DNA of 64,000 nucleotides, taken from assembly GCA_017301995.1 (NCBI GenBank), contig JAFLEH010000006.1, positions 62,001 through 126,000 on the forward strand, in the 5' to 3' direction. The stretch's first letter is position 1. Each line of letters begins with the position of its first letter. Below the pieces are notes generated by a model. That model did not search any database. It saw only the letters and a list, made by a program, of their open reading frames with translations, and was not told the DNA's origin. Position numbers and translations under genes: made by a program. Below, one piece after another: positions 50,031 through 59,376 of this stretch. This DNA is from Verrucomicrobiota bacterium. GTDB lineage: Bacteria > Verrucomicrobiota > Verrucomicrobiia > Verrucomicrobiales > Akkermansiaceae.

Positions 50031-51131
50031 CTAGGCCTGGCCGTGCTTCGCGTGGAAGTCGGCATAGACCTTCGGCGAGATCTCGGACGGTTTGATTTCC
50101 GAGCGACCGCCCCAGAACACGTTGGTGTAGGAGACGGGAATTCCCACGGCGGCGAGATGCCGGTCGATGGCGGCCTTGTGTTCGAGCACGCGTTCCTTTT
50201 CGGTGCCGTGGACCACGCCCATGATGTTGACGTTGCCGAACTGCGGACCGCCCTCGCGCCAATAGCAGTGGGTCATGCAATAGTGGCGGCCCACCTCGGC
50301 ACCACCTTCGATTTCCCGGCCCTTGGGCACCGCCCAGTGGAAGAGACCGTTGAAACGGGTGACGCGCTCGCCGGTGGACGAGGGCTTCACATGTTCGAGG
50401 AAGGTGGAGAACCGGCCGATCACTTTGCGCGCGTTGAGCGTCTCCGCGACTTCATGGAATCGGTCTAACGAAACCCCCGCCGTTTCTGCGCGGCGGTGCC
50501 AGGGATTCTCGGCGATTTCATCCGGCGCGAGTTCCTCCTTGAGGGCTAGCAGCACTTCCCATTCTTCCTTGGTTAGATCAACCGTCGCGGTGGTCATCAT
50601 GGTCGCCGGTTCGTCCGCCTTGGCGCCGGGTTCCAGCGAGCGGCGGCGCACGTGGCCCACGCCGAGCGCGAACACGCCCGCGGCGGGCATCAGCAGGTAT
50701 TCGGTCGCGCCGGTTAGGCGGAGCAGCGCGGTGGCGTGATGGTCCAGCGATTCACCGACGGGCACCTTGAGCGTGGTCCACAGGCGGTAGCCGGAGCCGG
50801 AAACCTCGCTATCGGTGGAGCGGATCACCACATGGCCGGAAAACGGGTCCTGCTTCGCCATGAAATCGAACGCGTCGTTAAGGAGTTCCTCGGGCACTTT
50901 CCACGCCACCAGCGCGCCATGGGCGAGTTTGGTGGATAGCAGCGTCTGCCGGACGCGGCGGATGATGCCGGCCTCCAGCATCGCGCGGATGCGGACCAGC
51001 ACCGTTTCCAGCGGCACTCCGGATTTCTCCGCGATGACGTGAAACGGCAAACGATGGTAGCCGGAAATGAGGTCTTCGGAAACCGCGAGGATGGCGGCGT
51101 TGATAGGGTCGGTGTGTTCGGTGGGGATCAT
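50031..51131 (-). CDS. Two-unit AsnC/siroheme-decarboxylase-like protein (AhbAB type)
   Basis: 366 residues forming two AsnC-like units. Each unit has a helix-turn-helix (FHVIAEKSGVPLETVLVRIR; second near residue 230) and a ligand-type domain. The second contains RHYCMTHCYWREGGPQ, close to the SHCY-type segment of siroheme decarboxylase AhbA/AhbB/NirDL. Either a fused siroheme decarboxylase in alternative haem synthesis or a Lrp/AsnC regulator; the HCY segment favours the first. Confidence 0.75.
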   Translation of the reverse strand: MIPTEHTDPINAAILAVSEDLISGYHRLPFHVIAEKSGVPLETVLVRIRAMLEAGIIRRVRQTLLSTKLAHGALVAWKVPEELLNDAFDFMAKQDPFSGHVVIRSTDSEVSGSGYRLWTTLKVPVGESLDHHATALLRLTGATEYLLMPAAGVFALGVGHVRRRSLEPGAKADEPATMMTTATVDLTKEEWEVLLALKEELAPDEIAENPWHRRAETAGVSLDRFHEVAETLNARKVIGRFSTFLEHVKPSSTGERVTRFNGLFHWAVPKGREIEGGAEVGRHYCMTHCYWREGGPQFGNVNIMGVVHGTEKERVLEHKAAIDRHLAAVGIPVSYTNVFWGGRSEIKPSEISPKVYADFHAKHGQA

Positions 51132-51272
51132 GGGAAGAAGATGATAGAATCAAGAATCAAGAGTCAGGAATCAAGGGGCAGGATTTGAGAGATGAGAATC
51201 AAGGGGGATGTGGCGGTGCGGGTATGGAAAAGCCGCTCGGGATCTTCGAACTTGGAAATGGGTGCTTGGAAA
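51132..51272. other. Gap with degenerate AATCAAG repeats
   Basis: 141 bp between the AsnC-like gene and the CCA-adding gene. It contains four or so copies of AATCAAG/AGTCAGG-type units around 51147-51210. No gene seen; probably decayed simple repeat. Confidence 0.45.
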
Positions 51273-52610
51273 TCAGTGCTTATCGATTTGGTCCGCCGTT
51301 GAGATGGCTTTGAGGAAGGCGAGGGCTTGGTCGCGGTCGGTGATCCGGCCTTCGAGTTGTTCGGTTTGGACGGCTTCTAGCCATGTGGAGAAGTCCGGGC
51401 TGGGGGAGTGGCCCAGTTTGATGAGATCGCGGCCGGTGACCAGCGGTGGCGGAATCAACGGTTCCGCGGCGAACTCGGCGGCCTTCGCTAACAAGAAATC
51501 ATAATTGTCGGTGAAGCCGTTCGACGACGCGCAATCGACGCGGTGCAGCTCCATTTCCAGATCGAAGCTGGGCGTGGCCATGAAGCGTTTGAGCCGTGCG
51601 GTGCGCATTTGTTGGACCGCCATGAACTGCATGTGGCGTGCCACCATCGGCACCACGGTTTCCACGGTGTGGTTCGGATAGCGCAGACGGCGGAGGATGC
51701 GTTCCGCCATATCCGCACCAACGGCATCGTGGCCGTTGAAGCGGATGCGTCCGGCGGCTTCGTCGAAGGTTTGGCATGGCGGCTTGGCAATGTCGTGCAG
51801 CAGCACCGCTAGGCAGAGGTCCAGCGGGGCGTCGGGGGCCAGCAGGTCGAGCATGATCCGGGTGTGGACATAGACATCGCCTTCCGGATGCCATTGCGGC
51901 GGTTGCTCGCAGCCGATCATCGCGAGCACCTCTGGCACGATGTGGCGGATCAATCCGGTATCCACCAACATATCAAGTCCGTGGGCCCTACTGGGGGCGG
52001 TTAGGATTTTCGAAAACTCGTCGCGGATCCGCTCCGGCGAGATTTTTGCTAACAAACCCGCATTGTTCTCCACCGCCGCGAGGGTGGCCGGCTCGATGGG
52101 AAACCCGAGGCGGGTGCTGAAACGGATGGCGCGCAACAACCGCAGCGCGTCCTCGCGGAAGCGGGCGTCCGGATCGCCGATCGCGCGCAACACGCCTACC
52201 TTGAGATCGGCGAGACCGCCCACGTGATCGATGACCTCGCCGGTTTCCGGATCTTCGAACAAGCCGTTGATGGTGAAATCCCGACGGCGCGCGTCCTCCT
52301 CGGGCGTGGAAAAGGTGACCGATTCCGGGCGGCGCGCGTCGCGGTAGGATCCGTCGGTGCGGAAGGTGGCGATCTCCACATGGTGGCCGCCGTGTTTCGC
52401 GATCACCACGCCGAAATGCGCGCCGACCTCATTGGCGCCGGGAAACAGCGCCGTGACCTGCTCCGGGCGGGCGGAGGTGGCGATGTCGAAATCCTTGGGA
52501 TCATGTCCTAACAGCCTATCCCGGACGCATCCGCCGGCAAACAACGCCACATGCCCGGCGGCCTTGAGGCGCTGGGCGAGGTGGGTGGCGGAGTCACGGG
52601 CGGTGGTCAT
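51273..52610 (-). CDS. CCA-adding enzyme / tRNA nucleotidyltransferase with HD domain
   Basis: 445 residues. Head: ALFAGGCVRDRLLG and KDFDIATSA (DxD) of the class II nucleotidyltransferase, RRDFTINGLFED and RFREDALRLLRAIRFS (neck/body). C-terminal HD-type region contains LAVLLHDIAKPP. Matures or repairs tRNA 3' ends, or adds poly(A). Length normal. Confidence 0.93.
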   Translation of the reverse strand: MTTARDSATHLAQRLKAAGHVALFAGGCVRDRLLGHDPKDFDIATSARPEQVTALFPGANEVGAHFGVVIAKHGGHHVEIATFRTDGSYRDARRPESVTFSTPEEDARRRDFTINGLFEDPETGEVIDHVGGLADLKVGVLRAIGDPDARFREDALRLLRAIRFSTRLGFPIEPATLAAVENNAGLLAKISPERIRDEFSKILTAPSRAHGLDMLVDTGLIRHIVPEVLAMIGCEQPPQWHPEGDVYVHTRIMLDLLAPDAPLDLCLAVLLHDIAKPPCQTFDEAAGRIRFNGHDAVGADMAERILRRLRYPNHTVETVVPMVARHMQFMAVQQMRTARLKRFMATPSFDLEMELHRVDCASSNGFTDNYDFLLAKAAEFAAEPLIPPPLVTGRDLIKLGHSPSPDFSTWLEAVQTEQLEGRITDRDQALAFLKAISTADQIDKH

Positions 52611-52742
52611 GCGGGGGGCGGAGTCTTGCCGCGCCGGAAGGGGCTTGGCAAGTCGGATCGTGGGGGCGGAATGCGCCGATCACCACCGGTTGCGCAAGTT
52701 TTGCTTGCCGGGTGGGGGTGGCGGGGGTAAGCCGTGCCCGCG

Positions 52743-54425
52743 ATGAACATGGATTGGGTGAGTTATCGGCCGGTGTTGACCCGGATGCCGAAGGGGTATG
52801 GAAAGTCCGCGCTGGCCGCCGATGTCGGCGCCGGTCTGTCGGTGGGGATGATTGCGCTGCCGTTGGCGATCGGTTTCGGGATCGCCAGTGGCGTGGCTCC
52901 GATCCAGGGATTGTGGACGGCGATCATCGCCGGGATCCTGATTTCTTTGTTAGGAGGGAGCCGGTTCCAGGTTGGAGGACCCACCGGAGCCTTTGTGCCG
53001 ATCCTGTTCGCCATCGTCGCGCAGCATGGCTATGGCGGTCTGGCCACGGCCACGGTGCTGGCCGGGCTGATCCTGATCGCGATGGGCTTGTTCCGGATGG
53101 GGGCGTTCCTGCGGTACATCCCGTTTCCGGTGGTGGCCGGGTTCACCAGCGGGATCGCGGTGATCATTCTGCTAGGTAGCGTGCCGGATCTGCTGGGCCA
53201 GGATTTCAAAAAATCCGGCCACGCGCCCGAGTTGGTTCATGAAATCCTGAAACACGTTGGCCAGATCGGATGGCAAACCCCACTGGTGGGCGCCCTTTCG
53301 CTGATCGTCGCGTTTGTCTGGCCGAAGATCACCCGCAAGGTGCCCGCCGCGGTGGTGACCGTGGTTTTCGGATCCTTGCTCGTGTATTTCCTGGGGTGGC
53401 ACGAGGTGGCCACGATCAAGTCGAAGTTCAACGGTATCCCCACCGGATTTCCCGGATGGCATATCCCGGATTTCTCGCTCGATGTCATGCGCAGTCTGAT
53501 GGGCAGCGCGTTCGTGATCGCCGCGCTTGGCGGGATCGAGAGCCTTCTATCCGCCACGGTGGCCGATGGCATGACCGATACCAAGCACGATTCCAACAGC
53601 GAGCTGATCGGGCAGGGGATCGCCAATGTGGTTGCGCCGTTTTTCGGCGGGTTCGCGGCCACCGGGGCCATCGCCCGCACCGCCGCCAACATCCGCAGCG
53701 GCGGCAAGTCACCGGTTTCCGGAGTGATCCATTCGGTGGTGTTGTTAGGATTCGTGCTGGTGGCCGCCCCGTTGGCCGACTTCATCCCGCTGGCCTCGCT
53801 GGCGGCGGTGCTCATCAGCGTGGCGGTTCGCATGGCGGAGTGGGACACGTTCCGCGAACTGTGGCACAGCTCGCGCACCGATCTCGCGGCCTGCGTGACG
53901 ACGTTTCTGCTGACCGTGGTGTTCGATCTGACCATCGGGGTGGGTGTCGGCCTGTGCGTGGCGGTGGTGTTCTTCGTGAAACGGATGGAAGACATCGCCC
54001 ATGTGAAACTGCTCACGCCGACGAACGACAGCGAATACGACGGATCGGATTCGCTGCGCGGGCGGGTGGTGCCGGAGGAAGTGGTGCTGTTCCGCTTTGA
54101 GGGGCCGATGTTTTTCGCCGCAGTGGAGAAACTGGAATCCGCGCTGAGAAGTCACGTCGGCACGCCCAAGGTGGTGGTTTTCCGGATGCGGCATGTGCCG
54201 TCGATCGACGCCACGGCGCTGCATTCGCTGGAGGTGGCCATCGAGAAGATGGAGCGCGATGGCGTGCTGGTTCTTCTAACCGGCGTGCAGCCGCAGCCGA
54301 TGCGGGTGATGTTCCACAGCGGTCTGGCGGACAAACTGGGCCTCGACCGCTATTGCGCGAACGTGGACGAAGCCCTCGCCGTGGCCAACGAGCACCTCGC
54401 GAAAGCGGCGGATCCCGCTCCCTGA
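52743..54425 (+). CDS. SulP-family anion transporter
   Basis: 560 residues from ATG 52743; GTG 52734 adds three residues. Ten or more membrane segments in the SulP arrangement (GLSVGMIALPLAIGFGIASG, VGGPTGAFVPILFAIVA, LGGIESLLSATVADGMT) and a C-terminal STAS domain (MRHVPSIDATALHSLEVAI). Likely bicarbonate or sulfate uptake in the inner membrane. Convergent with xylA. Confidence 0.92.
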   Translation: MNMDWVSYRPVLTRMPKGYGKSALAADVGAGLSVGMIALPLAIGFGIASGVAPIQGLWTAIIAGILISLLGGSRFQVGGPTGAFVPILFAIVAQHGYGGLATATVLAGLILIAMGLFRMGAFLRYIPFPVVAGFTSGIAVIILLGSVPDLLGQDFKKSGHAPELVHEILKHVGQIGWQTPLVGALSLIVAFVWPKITRKVPAAVVTVVFGSLLVYFLGWHEVATIKSKFNGIPTGFPGWHIPDFSLDVMRSLMGSAFVIAALGGIESLLSATVADGMTDTKHDSNSELIGQGIANVVAPFFGGFAATGAIARTAANIRSGGKSPVSGVIHSVVLLGFVLVAAPLADFIPLASLAAVLISVAVRMAEWDTFRELWHSSRTDLAACVTTFLLTVVFDLTIGVGVGLCVAVVFFVKRMEDIAHVKLLTPTNDSEYDGSDSLRGRVVPEEVVLFRFEGPMFFAAVEKLESALRSHVGTPKVVVFRMRHVPSIDATALHSLEVAIEKMERDGVLVLLTGVQPQPMRVMFHSGLADKLGLDRYCANVDEALAVANEHLAKAADPAP

Positions 54426-54427
54426 AG

Positions 54428-54458
54428 CGGTGCGGCGGCCATCGGCGCGCCGCCACCG
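54428..54458. terminator. Possible bidirectional terminator between SulP and xylA
   Basis: GCGGTGCGGCGGC and GCCGCCACCGC form an imperfect GC-rich stem between convergent genes. It lacks a clear T-tract, so intrinsic termination is not certain. Confidence 0.35.
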
Positions 54459-54480
54459 CAGGTTCATCGGAGGCGTCGGC

Positions 54481-55818
54481 TCAGATGTGCCGCAGCAGGA
54501 TGCTCTCGTAGAGTTCCTGCTTGCCGCTGGCGGCGGCGGGTTCGCGTTGTTCCAGCGCGATCCGGTGCAGGTCGGTTAGGGAGAGTTTGCCTTCCTCGTA
54601 GTCCTTGCCGCTGCCGCTGTCGAAGGAGGCGTAGCGGGCGCGCCTCATGGCCGGGATCTCCGACTTGGTTAGGATCGCCTCGGCGGCGACGGCGGCGCGC
54701 GCGAAGGCGTCCATGCCGGCGATGTGGGCGATGAAGAGATCGTCGGCGTCGGTCGAGTTGCGGCGGATCTTGGCGTCGAAATTCACGCCGCCGTTGGAGA
54801 ATCCGCCGGCCTGCATGATGATGGTCATCGCCTCGGCCAGTTCGATCGGGTCGATCGGGAACTGGTCGGTGTCCCAGCCGTTCTGGGCGTCGCCGCGGTT
54901 GGCGTCCACGCTGCCGAGGATGCCGGCGTCCGCGGCCGTCTGGAGTTCGTGGGCGAAGGTGTGGCCGGCCAGGGTGGCGTGGTTGACCTCGATGTTGAGC
55001 GCGAAGTCATCCAACAACCCGAACTCGCGGAGGAAGCCGATCACGGTGGCGGCGTCGTAGTCGTATTGGTGTTTGGTGGGCTCGCAGGGTTTCGGTTCGA
55101 TGAAGAATTTCCCCTTGAATCCGGCGGCGCGCGCGTAGTCGCGGGCGATGGTTAGAAAGCGCGCGAAGTGCCGGCGCTCGCGTTTCATGTCGGTGTTGAG
55201 CAGCGAGAGATAGCCCTCGCGGCCGCCCCAGAAGACATAGCCTTCGCCGCCGAGGGCGATGGTGGCGTCGATGGCGCCCTTGAGCTGGCCGCCCGCGCGG
55301 GCCACGATGGGAAACTCCGGATTGGTGGACGCGCCATTCATGAAACGCGGGTTGCTGAACAGATTGGCGGTGCCCCACAGCAGCTTCACGCCGGACGCGT
55401 CCTGCTTGGCTTTCAGATAGGGGACGATCTCCGCCATGCGCGCCTCGAATTCGGCCAGACTGGTGCCGGCCTCATCGACGATGTCGGTGTCGTGGAAACA
55501 ATAATACGGCGCGCCCAGTTTGGTGATGAACTCGAACGCGGCGTCCGCCTTGTCCTTGGCGCGCTGGATCGGGTCGGTGGCGTCGAGCCAGGGCATCGGG
55601 CGGGTGGGGGAGCCGAAGGGGTCGGAGCCGTTGCCGCAGAAGCTGTGCCAGTAGGCCACGGCGAACCGCATCCATGCGGAAAGCGGCCGGCCCATGACGA
55701 CGCGGTTGGCGTCGTAGTGGCGGAAGGCGAGGGGATTGGTGCTGCCGGGCCCCTCGTAGGCGATGCGGTCGATCTGGGGGAAATAGGCTTTGCTGCCGAT
55801 GGTGGTGGTGACGGACAT
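54481..55818 (-). CDS. xylA: Xylose isomerase
   Basis: 445 residues, the length of the longer class II xylose isomerases. Motifs: FCFHDTD-type segment (YYCFHDTDIVDEAGT), FWGGREGY, FIEPKPCEPTKHQYD, NIEVNHATLAGHTF, GSVDANRGD and WDTDQFP, covering the metal-binding Glu/His/Asp set. Interconverts xylose and xylulose (also glucose and fructose). The adjacent AraC regulator on the same strand, 148 bp away, is a likely controller. Confidence 0.97.
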   Translation of the reverse strand: MSVTTTIGSKAYFPQIDRIAYEGPGSTNPLAFRHYDANRVVMGRPLSAWMRFAVAYWHSFCGNGSDPFGSPTRPMPWLDATDPIQRAKDKADAAFEFITKLGAPYYCFHDTDIVDEAGTSLAEFEARMAEIVPYLKAKQDASGVKLLWGTANLFSNPRFMNGASTNPEFPIVARAGGQLKGAIDATIALGGEGYVFWGGREGYLSLLNTDMKRERRHFARFLTIARDYARAAGFKGKFFIEPKPCEPTKHQYDYDAATVIGFLREFGLLDDFALNIEVNHATLAGHTFAHELQTAADAGILGSVDANRGDAQNGWDTDQFPIDPIELAEAMTIIMQAGGFSNGGVNFDAKIRRNSTDADDLFIAHIAGMDAFARAAVAAEAILTKSEIPAMRRARYASFDSGSGKDYEEGKLSLTDLHRIALEQREPAAASGKQELYESILLRHI

Positions 55819-55966
55819 GGTTTTGGTGGGTTAGGTTGGTCGGTTGGAAAATACGGACGCCGCCGGACGCGGCGATCCGCCGGGATAGTGGCAGATCGTT
55901 GGCCCGGATGCCATCACAATCGGACAAACATCGCGCCGGATTAGGACGATCGGACGGAAACCGGGA

Positions 55967-56857
55967 TCACCCGGCGCGGCGGTAGTCGGTGGGGCTGCGG
56001 CCGGTGGATTCCTTGAACTTGCGGGCGAAGTAGTTGCTGTCGCCGAATCCCGTTTCGAGCGCGATCTCGGTCATGGTCCGGTCGGTTTGCCGGAGGAGTT
56101 TTTTCGCCGCCTCGATGCGCAGTCCGATCAGGAACCGGATCGGGGACTGGCCGGTGGCCTGGCGGAAGATGCGAAGCAGGTTGGTGCGGGAAAGGTGGGC
56201 GAAGGCGGCGAGGGATTCGAGCGTCCACGGCTCGGTGTAACGTTGTTCCAGGGTGCTGACCAGCCGTCCCATGCGGAGCAGCCAGCGGCTCTCGGTCGCG
56301 CCGCTCTCGCCGTAGCGGCGGGACAGGAAAACCATCAGTTCCACCAGCAAACCCAACAGAACCGCCTCGTGTCCGGGTTCTCGCGCGGCGGATTCGCGCG
56401 CGATTTTCTCCGTCAGCGCCTCCGCCGTGCCCAGATCCTCGCGGCCGAGGAACAGCCGGCTGGAAAACCCGTGCGCGCTGCGGAAGGTCGGTTCCAGCAT
56501 GAACAGCGCGCTGTAGCCCGGCAGCCGCCGCAGCAGGCTTTCCGGCAGCGGCAGCCGCGCCGGGTCATACATCACGTTGATGAGCGCCAGCCCCTCGCGG
56601 TCGCGGAAAGAATGCACCTGGCTGCCCTGCACGACGAATACGCTCCCCGCGGAAACCGGAAACGACTCCCCCTCCAGAACATGGCGGCCGCGCCCGGAAC
56701 TCACCACCGCCAGCTCGCAGAAATCGTGATAGTGGTCGGTTTCCGTCACATCGTTCGGATGCGACGGCTTTCCGCCCGGCTCCGTGCGGGCGATCCGCAC
56801 CGTGACCGGAAATCCGCCTTTGCCGAAATAGTCCTCCCCTCGGGCGAGCAATGCCAT
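55967..56857 (-). CDS. AraC-family regulator
   Basis: 296 residues. Cupin-like sensor half (FCELAVVSSGRGRHVLEGES) and C-terminal double helix-turn-helix (LESLAAFAHLSRTNLLRIFR, FGDSNYFARKFKESTGRSP). Its position next to xylA suggests xylose-responsive control, as for XylR-type regulators, though the ligand is not shown. Confidence 0.9.
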   Translation of the reverse strand: MALLARGEDYFGKGGFPVTVRIARTEPGGKPSHPNDVTETDHYHDFCELAVVSSGRGRHVLEGESFPVSAGSVFVVQGSQVHSFRDREGLALINVMYDPARLPLPESLLRRLPGYSALFMLEPTFRSAHGFSSRLFLGREDLGTAEALTEKIARESAAREPGHEAVLLGLLVELMVFLSRRYGESGATESRWLLRMGRLVSTLEQRYTEPWTLESLAAFAHLSRTNLLRIFRQATGQSPIRFLIGLRIEAAKKLLRQTDRTMTEIALETGFGDSNYFARKFKESTGRSPTDYRRAG

Positions 56858-57189
56858 GCCCCGATTAGCACAAACGGATGGCCGTCCGGCAAGCGGAAAT
56901 CACGCCGCGCCGCCGCCCCTCAAGGAGCGTGGGCATCCTGCCCGCATCTTCCGCCGTCCGTCCGGAAACTTCACCGCAAAGCCGCCAAGGGGATGGTAGA
57001 TCGAAGATGGTGGATCGTGGATCGTGGATGAAGAAACGGGCGATGGGTAATTTCCGGAAGGCGCGTGCTTGTGGTGCGCCAACCGCCAACCCTCAACTGA
57101 TTTCTCCGCACCCGGCCGGAGAGTTTGTCTCTCCCTTGCGGGCATGTTGGGGTTCCGGTTGGCGAGAGCCGATTCCGAGGTCCGGCCCC
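56858..57189. other. Gap of about 330 bp
   Basis: Contains short degenerate GTGGATCGTGGATCGTGGAT-like repeats near 57005-57030 and no convincing gene. The promoter of the AraC gene probably lies at the left end. Confidence 0.45.
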
Positions 57190-58278
57190 TCAGTGTAGCC
57201 GGGATTTTCCGCTGGGCGGAGCGATGGTTTCACCGGGGTCGAATTGCGTCGGCAGCAGCACCCGGTCGAGGTTCGGCTTGCCGTCTGCGACCGTTTCGAC
57301 CCACCCGACGATGCCCGTGACGGCCAATCCGGCGTCATAGTGGAAATGGGCGATCTTCGGGGCATGCCACGCCAGCGTTCGGTCCATGCCCTCGCACACC
57401 AGCGACACATCATTCGGCACCCGCAAGCCGCGCTTGGCCAGAAACGCAAGCGTGCCGGTCATCAAATACGGAAACGCCAGCACCAGCACCGTAGGCGGTG
57501 TCACCCGGAAAAGCGAGGAGAGCAACGCCTGCAGCCCCTGTTGGGATTCCTCCCAGCCGGGAGCGTTGAATGCCCCGAACGGCAATCCGGCAGCGACCAA
57601 CTCCTCCCTGAGCGCGGCTAGCCCGGTATCCGCCACCCCCGTCCGCCGGTCTGCGGAGCAGATCATGGAAATGCGCCGGTGGCCCATGGCGATCAGCGAG
57701 CGGAACGCTTGGCGATAAACCTCGGCGCAATCCCGCGCCACCCCGGCGATCTTGACGATGTCATTGCGCCCGCCGATCGCGAACACCGGCACAGGGCGCT
57801 TTCCAAGCCAATGCAGCAGCTCGCCGGAGCCCGCCATCACCAGCCACGCGTCCGCCGTCACGGCATTGACCAGGCGGCCGATCCTGCGCAAGTCATAACC
57901 CAATTCCATCTGTGACTTCGCTGCAAAAAAACACCCGTGCCCCAAATTCTCCAGCGCCGTGCGGACCCGCAGAAGCAGCACCTGGGTGGAGCCGGACTCC
58001 TCGCCAAAGGGCTCGTTCAGCAGGATCGCCACTTTCAGCGCCTTCCCCCGCTCCTTGCTCGCACCCGTCACCACTTGGCGGGCACGGCCGTTGCCGCGCG
58101 ATGTGATCCGTCCCTGCTCCTCCAACAACCGCAACGCCGCCCGTACCGTCTCGCGCGAAACCCCGAGGCTCTCCGCAAGGCGATCCACTCCGGGCAATTC
58201 ACCCAGCAAGTGCCCCCGGTCCATCTGCCCGATCAGATGAAAAGCGCATTGGTCGGCGAGTTTGCTGCGGCGAAGCAT
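57190..58278 (-). CDS. GntR-type winged helix with LacI-like sensor domain
   Basis: 362 residues from ATG 58278 (MLRRSKLADQ). GntR-type winged helix at 1-80 (VDRLAESLGVSRETVRAALR) followed by a periplasmic-binding-protein-like LacI sensor (KALKVAILLNEPFGEESG, RQAFRSLIAMGHRRISMIC, FPYLMTGTLAFLAKRGLRVP). This layout is common in Verrucomicrobia-type genomes as a sugar-responsive regulator. Ligand unknown. Confidence 0.88.
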   Translation of the reverse strand: MLRRSKLADQCAFHLIGQMDRGHLLGELPGVDRLAESLGVSRETVRAALRLLEEQGRITSRGNGRARQVVTGASKERGKALKVAILLNEPFGEESGSTQVLLLRVRTALENLGHGCFFAAKSQMELGYDLRRIGRLVNAVTADAWLVMAGSGELLHWLGKRPVPVFAIGGRNDIVKIAGVARDCAEVYRQAFRSLIAMGHRRISMICSADRRTGVADTGLAALREELVAAGLPFGAFNAPGWEESQQGLQALLSSLFRVTPPTVLVLAFPYLMTGTLAFLAKRGLRVPNDVSLVCEGMDRTLAWHAPKIAHFHYDAGLAVTGIVGWVETVADGKPNLDRVLLPTQFDPGETIAPPSGKSRLH

Positions 58279-58399
58279 GGCTGCACGCCAGCGTCGCCCA
58301 ATACCACACCCGTCACAAGTCAATTTCTCCCGCACCCCGCAGGACAACTCTCCCCTTGCGGAAACGTCCCACTGACATTCCCGCGGTCGGCGGGCGTTG

Positions 58400-58600
58400 T
58401 CACTTTCCGGCGTTGAGCAAGCCGGACATCGCCTTGCCCATCGCCTCGCCCACGTCCATGTAAACTTCGGCATTCTTGCCGCAGTGACCGTTGCCACTGC
58501 CGCCCTGGGCCATCGGGTGAGTGTGGATCGTGGCCACATTGCCCTTGAACTCCGGATACTTCCCGGCGATGGGATTCCAGAAAGGCCGGAAGCCCTCAGC
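58400..58600 (-). pseudogene. Remnant: C-terminus of sialate O-acetylesterase-like protein
   Basis: On the minus strand the frame reads AAAEGFRPFWNPIAGKYPEF, then KGNVATIHTHPMAQGGSGNG and KNAEVYMDVGEAMGKAMSGL before a TGA at 58400-58402. This is the C-terminal part of the sialate O-acetylesterase/SGNH family, but its 5' part is missing: the LytT-type regulator gene begins immediately upstream. It is probably a deletion relic, too short to be active. Confidence 0.7.
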
Positions 58601-59366
58601 GGCTGCCTTCGAGCGCCTGTTGCACCTCGCGGATGCCGCGGGTCATGGTGAGCCGGGTGCCGTCGCGCAGGACCACCACATACTCGCCTTTCATCAGCGG
58701 CCTGAGTTCGCGGATGCGGGCGATGTTGACGATCGCCGAGCGGCTGATCCGCGTGAAGCGCGCCGGATCGAGCTGCTCCTCCAGCGCCCGCATCGTTTCC
58801 CGGTGGAGATGGCTTTGGTCGCCGACATGCAGGGTGGCGTAGTTTGCCGAGGACTCGATCCAGTCGATTTCCGCGGCCTCCACGATGACCACGCGGGTGG
58901 CGGACTTGACGACGAAACGGGTTGCGAAGACGCGTTCCGGCTTGAGCTGTTCCAGAAGTGTCAGAATGCGGGCCGCATCCCCGGCGCCGGGCGCGGGCGT
59001 CTGCCGCAACCGTTCGCGGGCCCGCTCCAGGGAACCGCGGAAGCGGGCCGGCTTGAACGGCTTGAGCAGATAGTCCAAGGCATGAAACTCAAAGGCGCGC
59101 ACGGCGTGTTGGTCGAACGCGGTGGTGAAAACAACCACCGGCATCCGCTCCCTGTCAATCCTGCGCAAGACCTCGAAGCCGTCCACCTCCGGCATCTGGA
59201 TGTCCAGAAAAACCAGGTCGGGTTGGTGCCGGCCGATGGCGGCGACCGCCTCGCGGCCGTCGGCGCACTCGGCGGCCACGATCACATCCGGTTCCGCCTC
59301 AAGCAGGTCGCGGATGCGGTCGCGGGCCGGCGCTTCGTCGTCAACGATGATGACCTTGAGAGGCAT
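58596..59366 (-). CDS. LytTR-type response regulator
   Basis: 256 residues. Receiver domain with phosphoacceptor D in LVFLDIQMPEVDGFEVLRRI, then LytTR DNA-binding domain (IDWIESSANYATLHVGDQSH and RISRSAIVNIARIRELRPLM). It follows the sensor kinase gene by 10 bases. Regulates target promoters on phosphorylation. Confidence 0.93.
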   Translation of the reverse strand: MPLKVIIVDDEAPARDRIRDLLEAEPDVIVAAECADGREAVAAIGRHQPDLVFLDIQMPEVDGFEVLRRIDRERMPVVVFTTAFDQHAVRAFEFHALDYLLKPFKPARFRGSLERARERLRQTPAPGAGDAARILTLLEQLKPERVFATRFVVKSATRVVIVEAAEIDWIESSANYATLHVGDQSHLHRETMRALEEQLDPARFTRISRSAIVNIARIRELRPLMKGEYVVVLRDGTRLTMTRGIREVQQALEGSR

Positions 59367-59376
59367 GGGCGGAATA

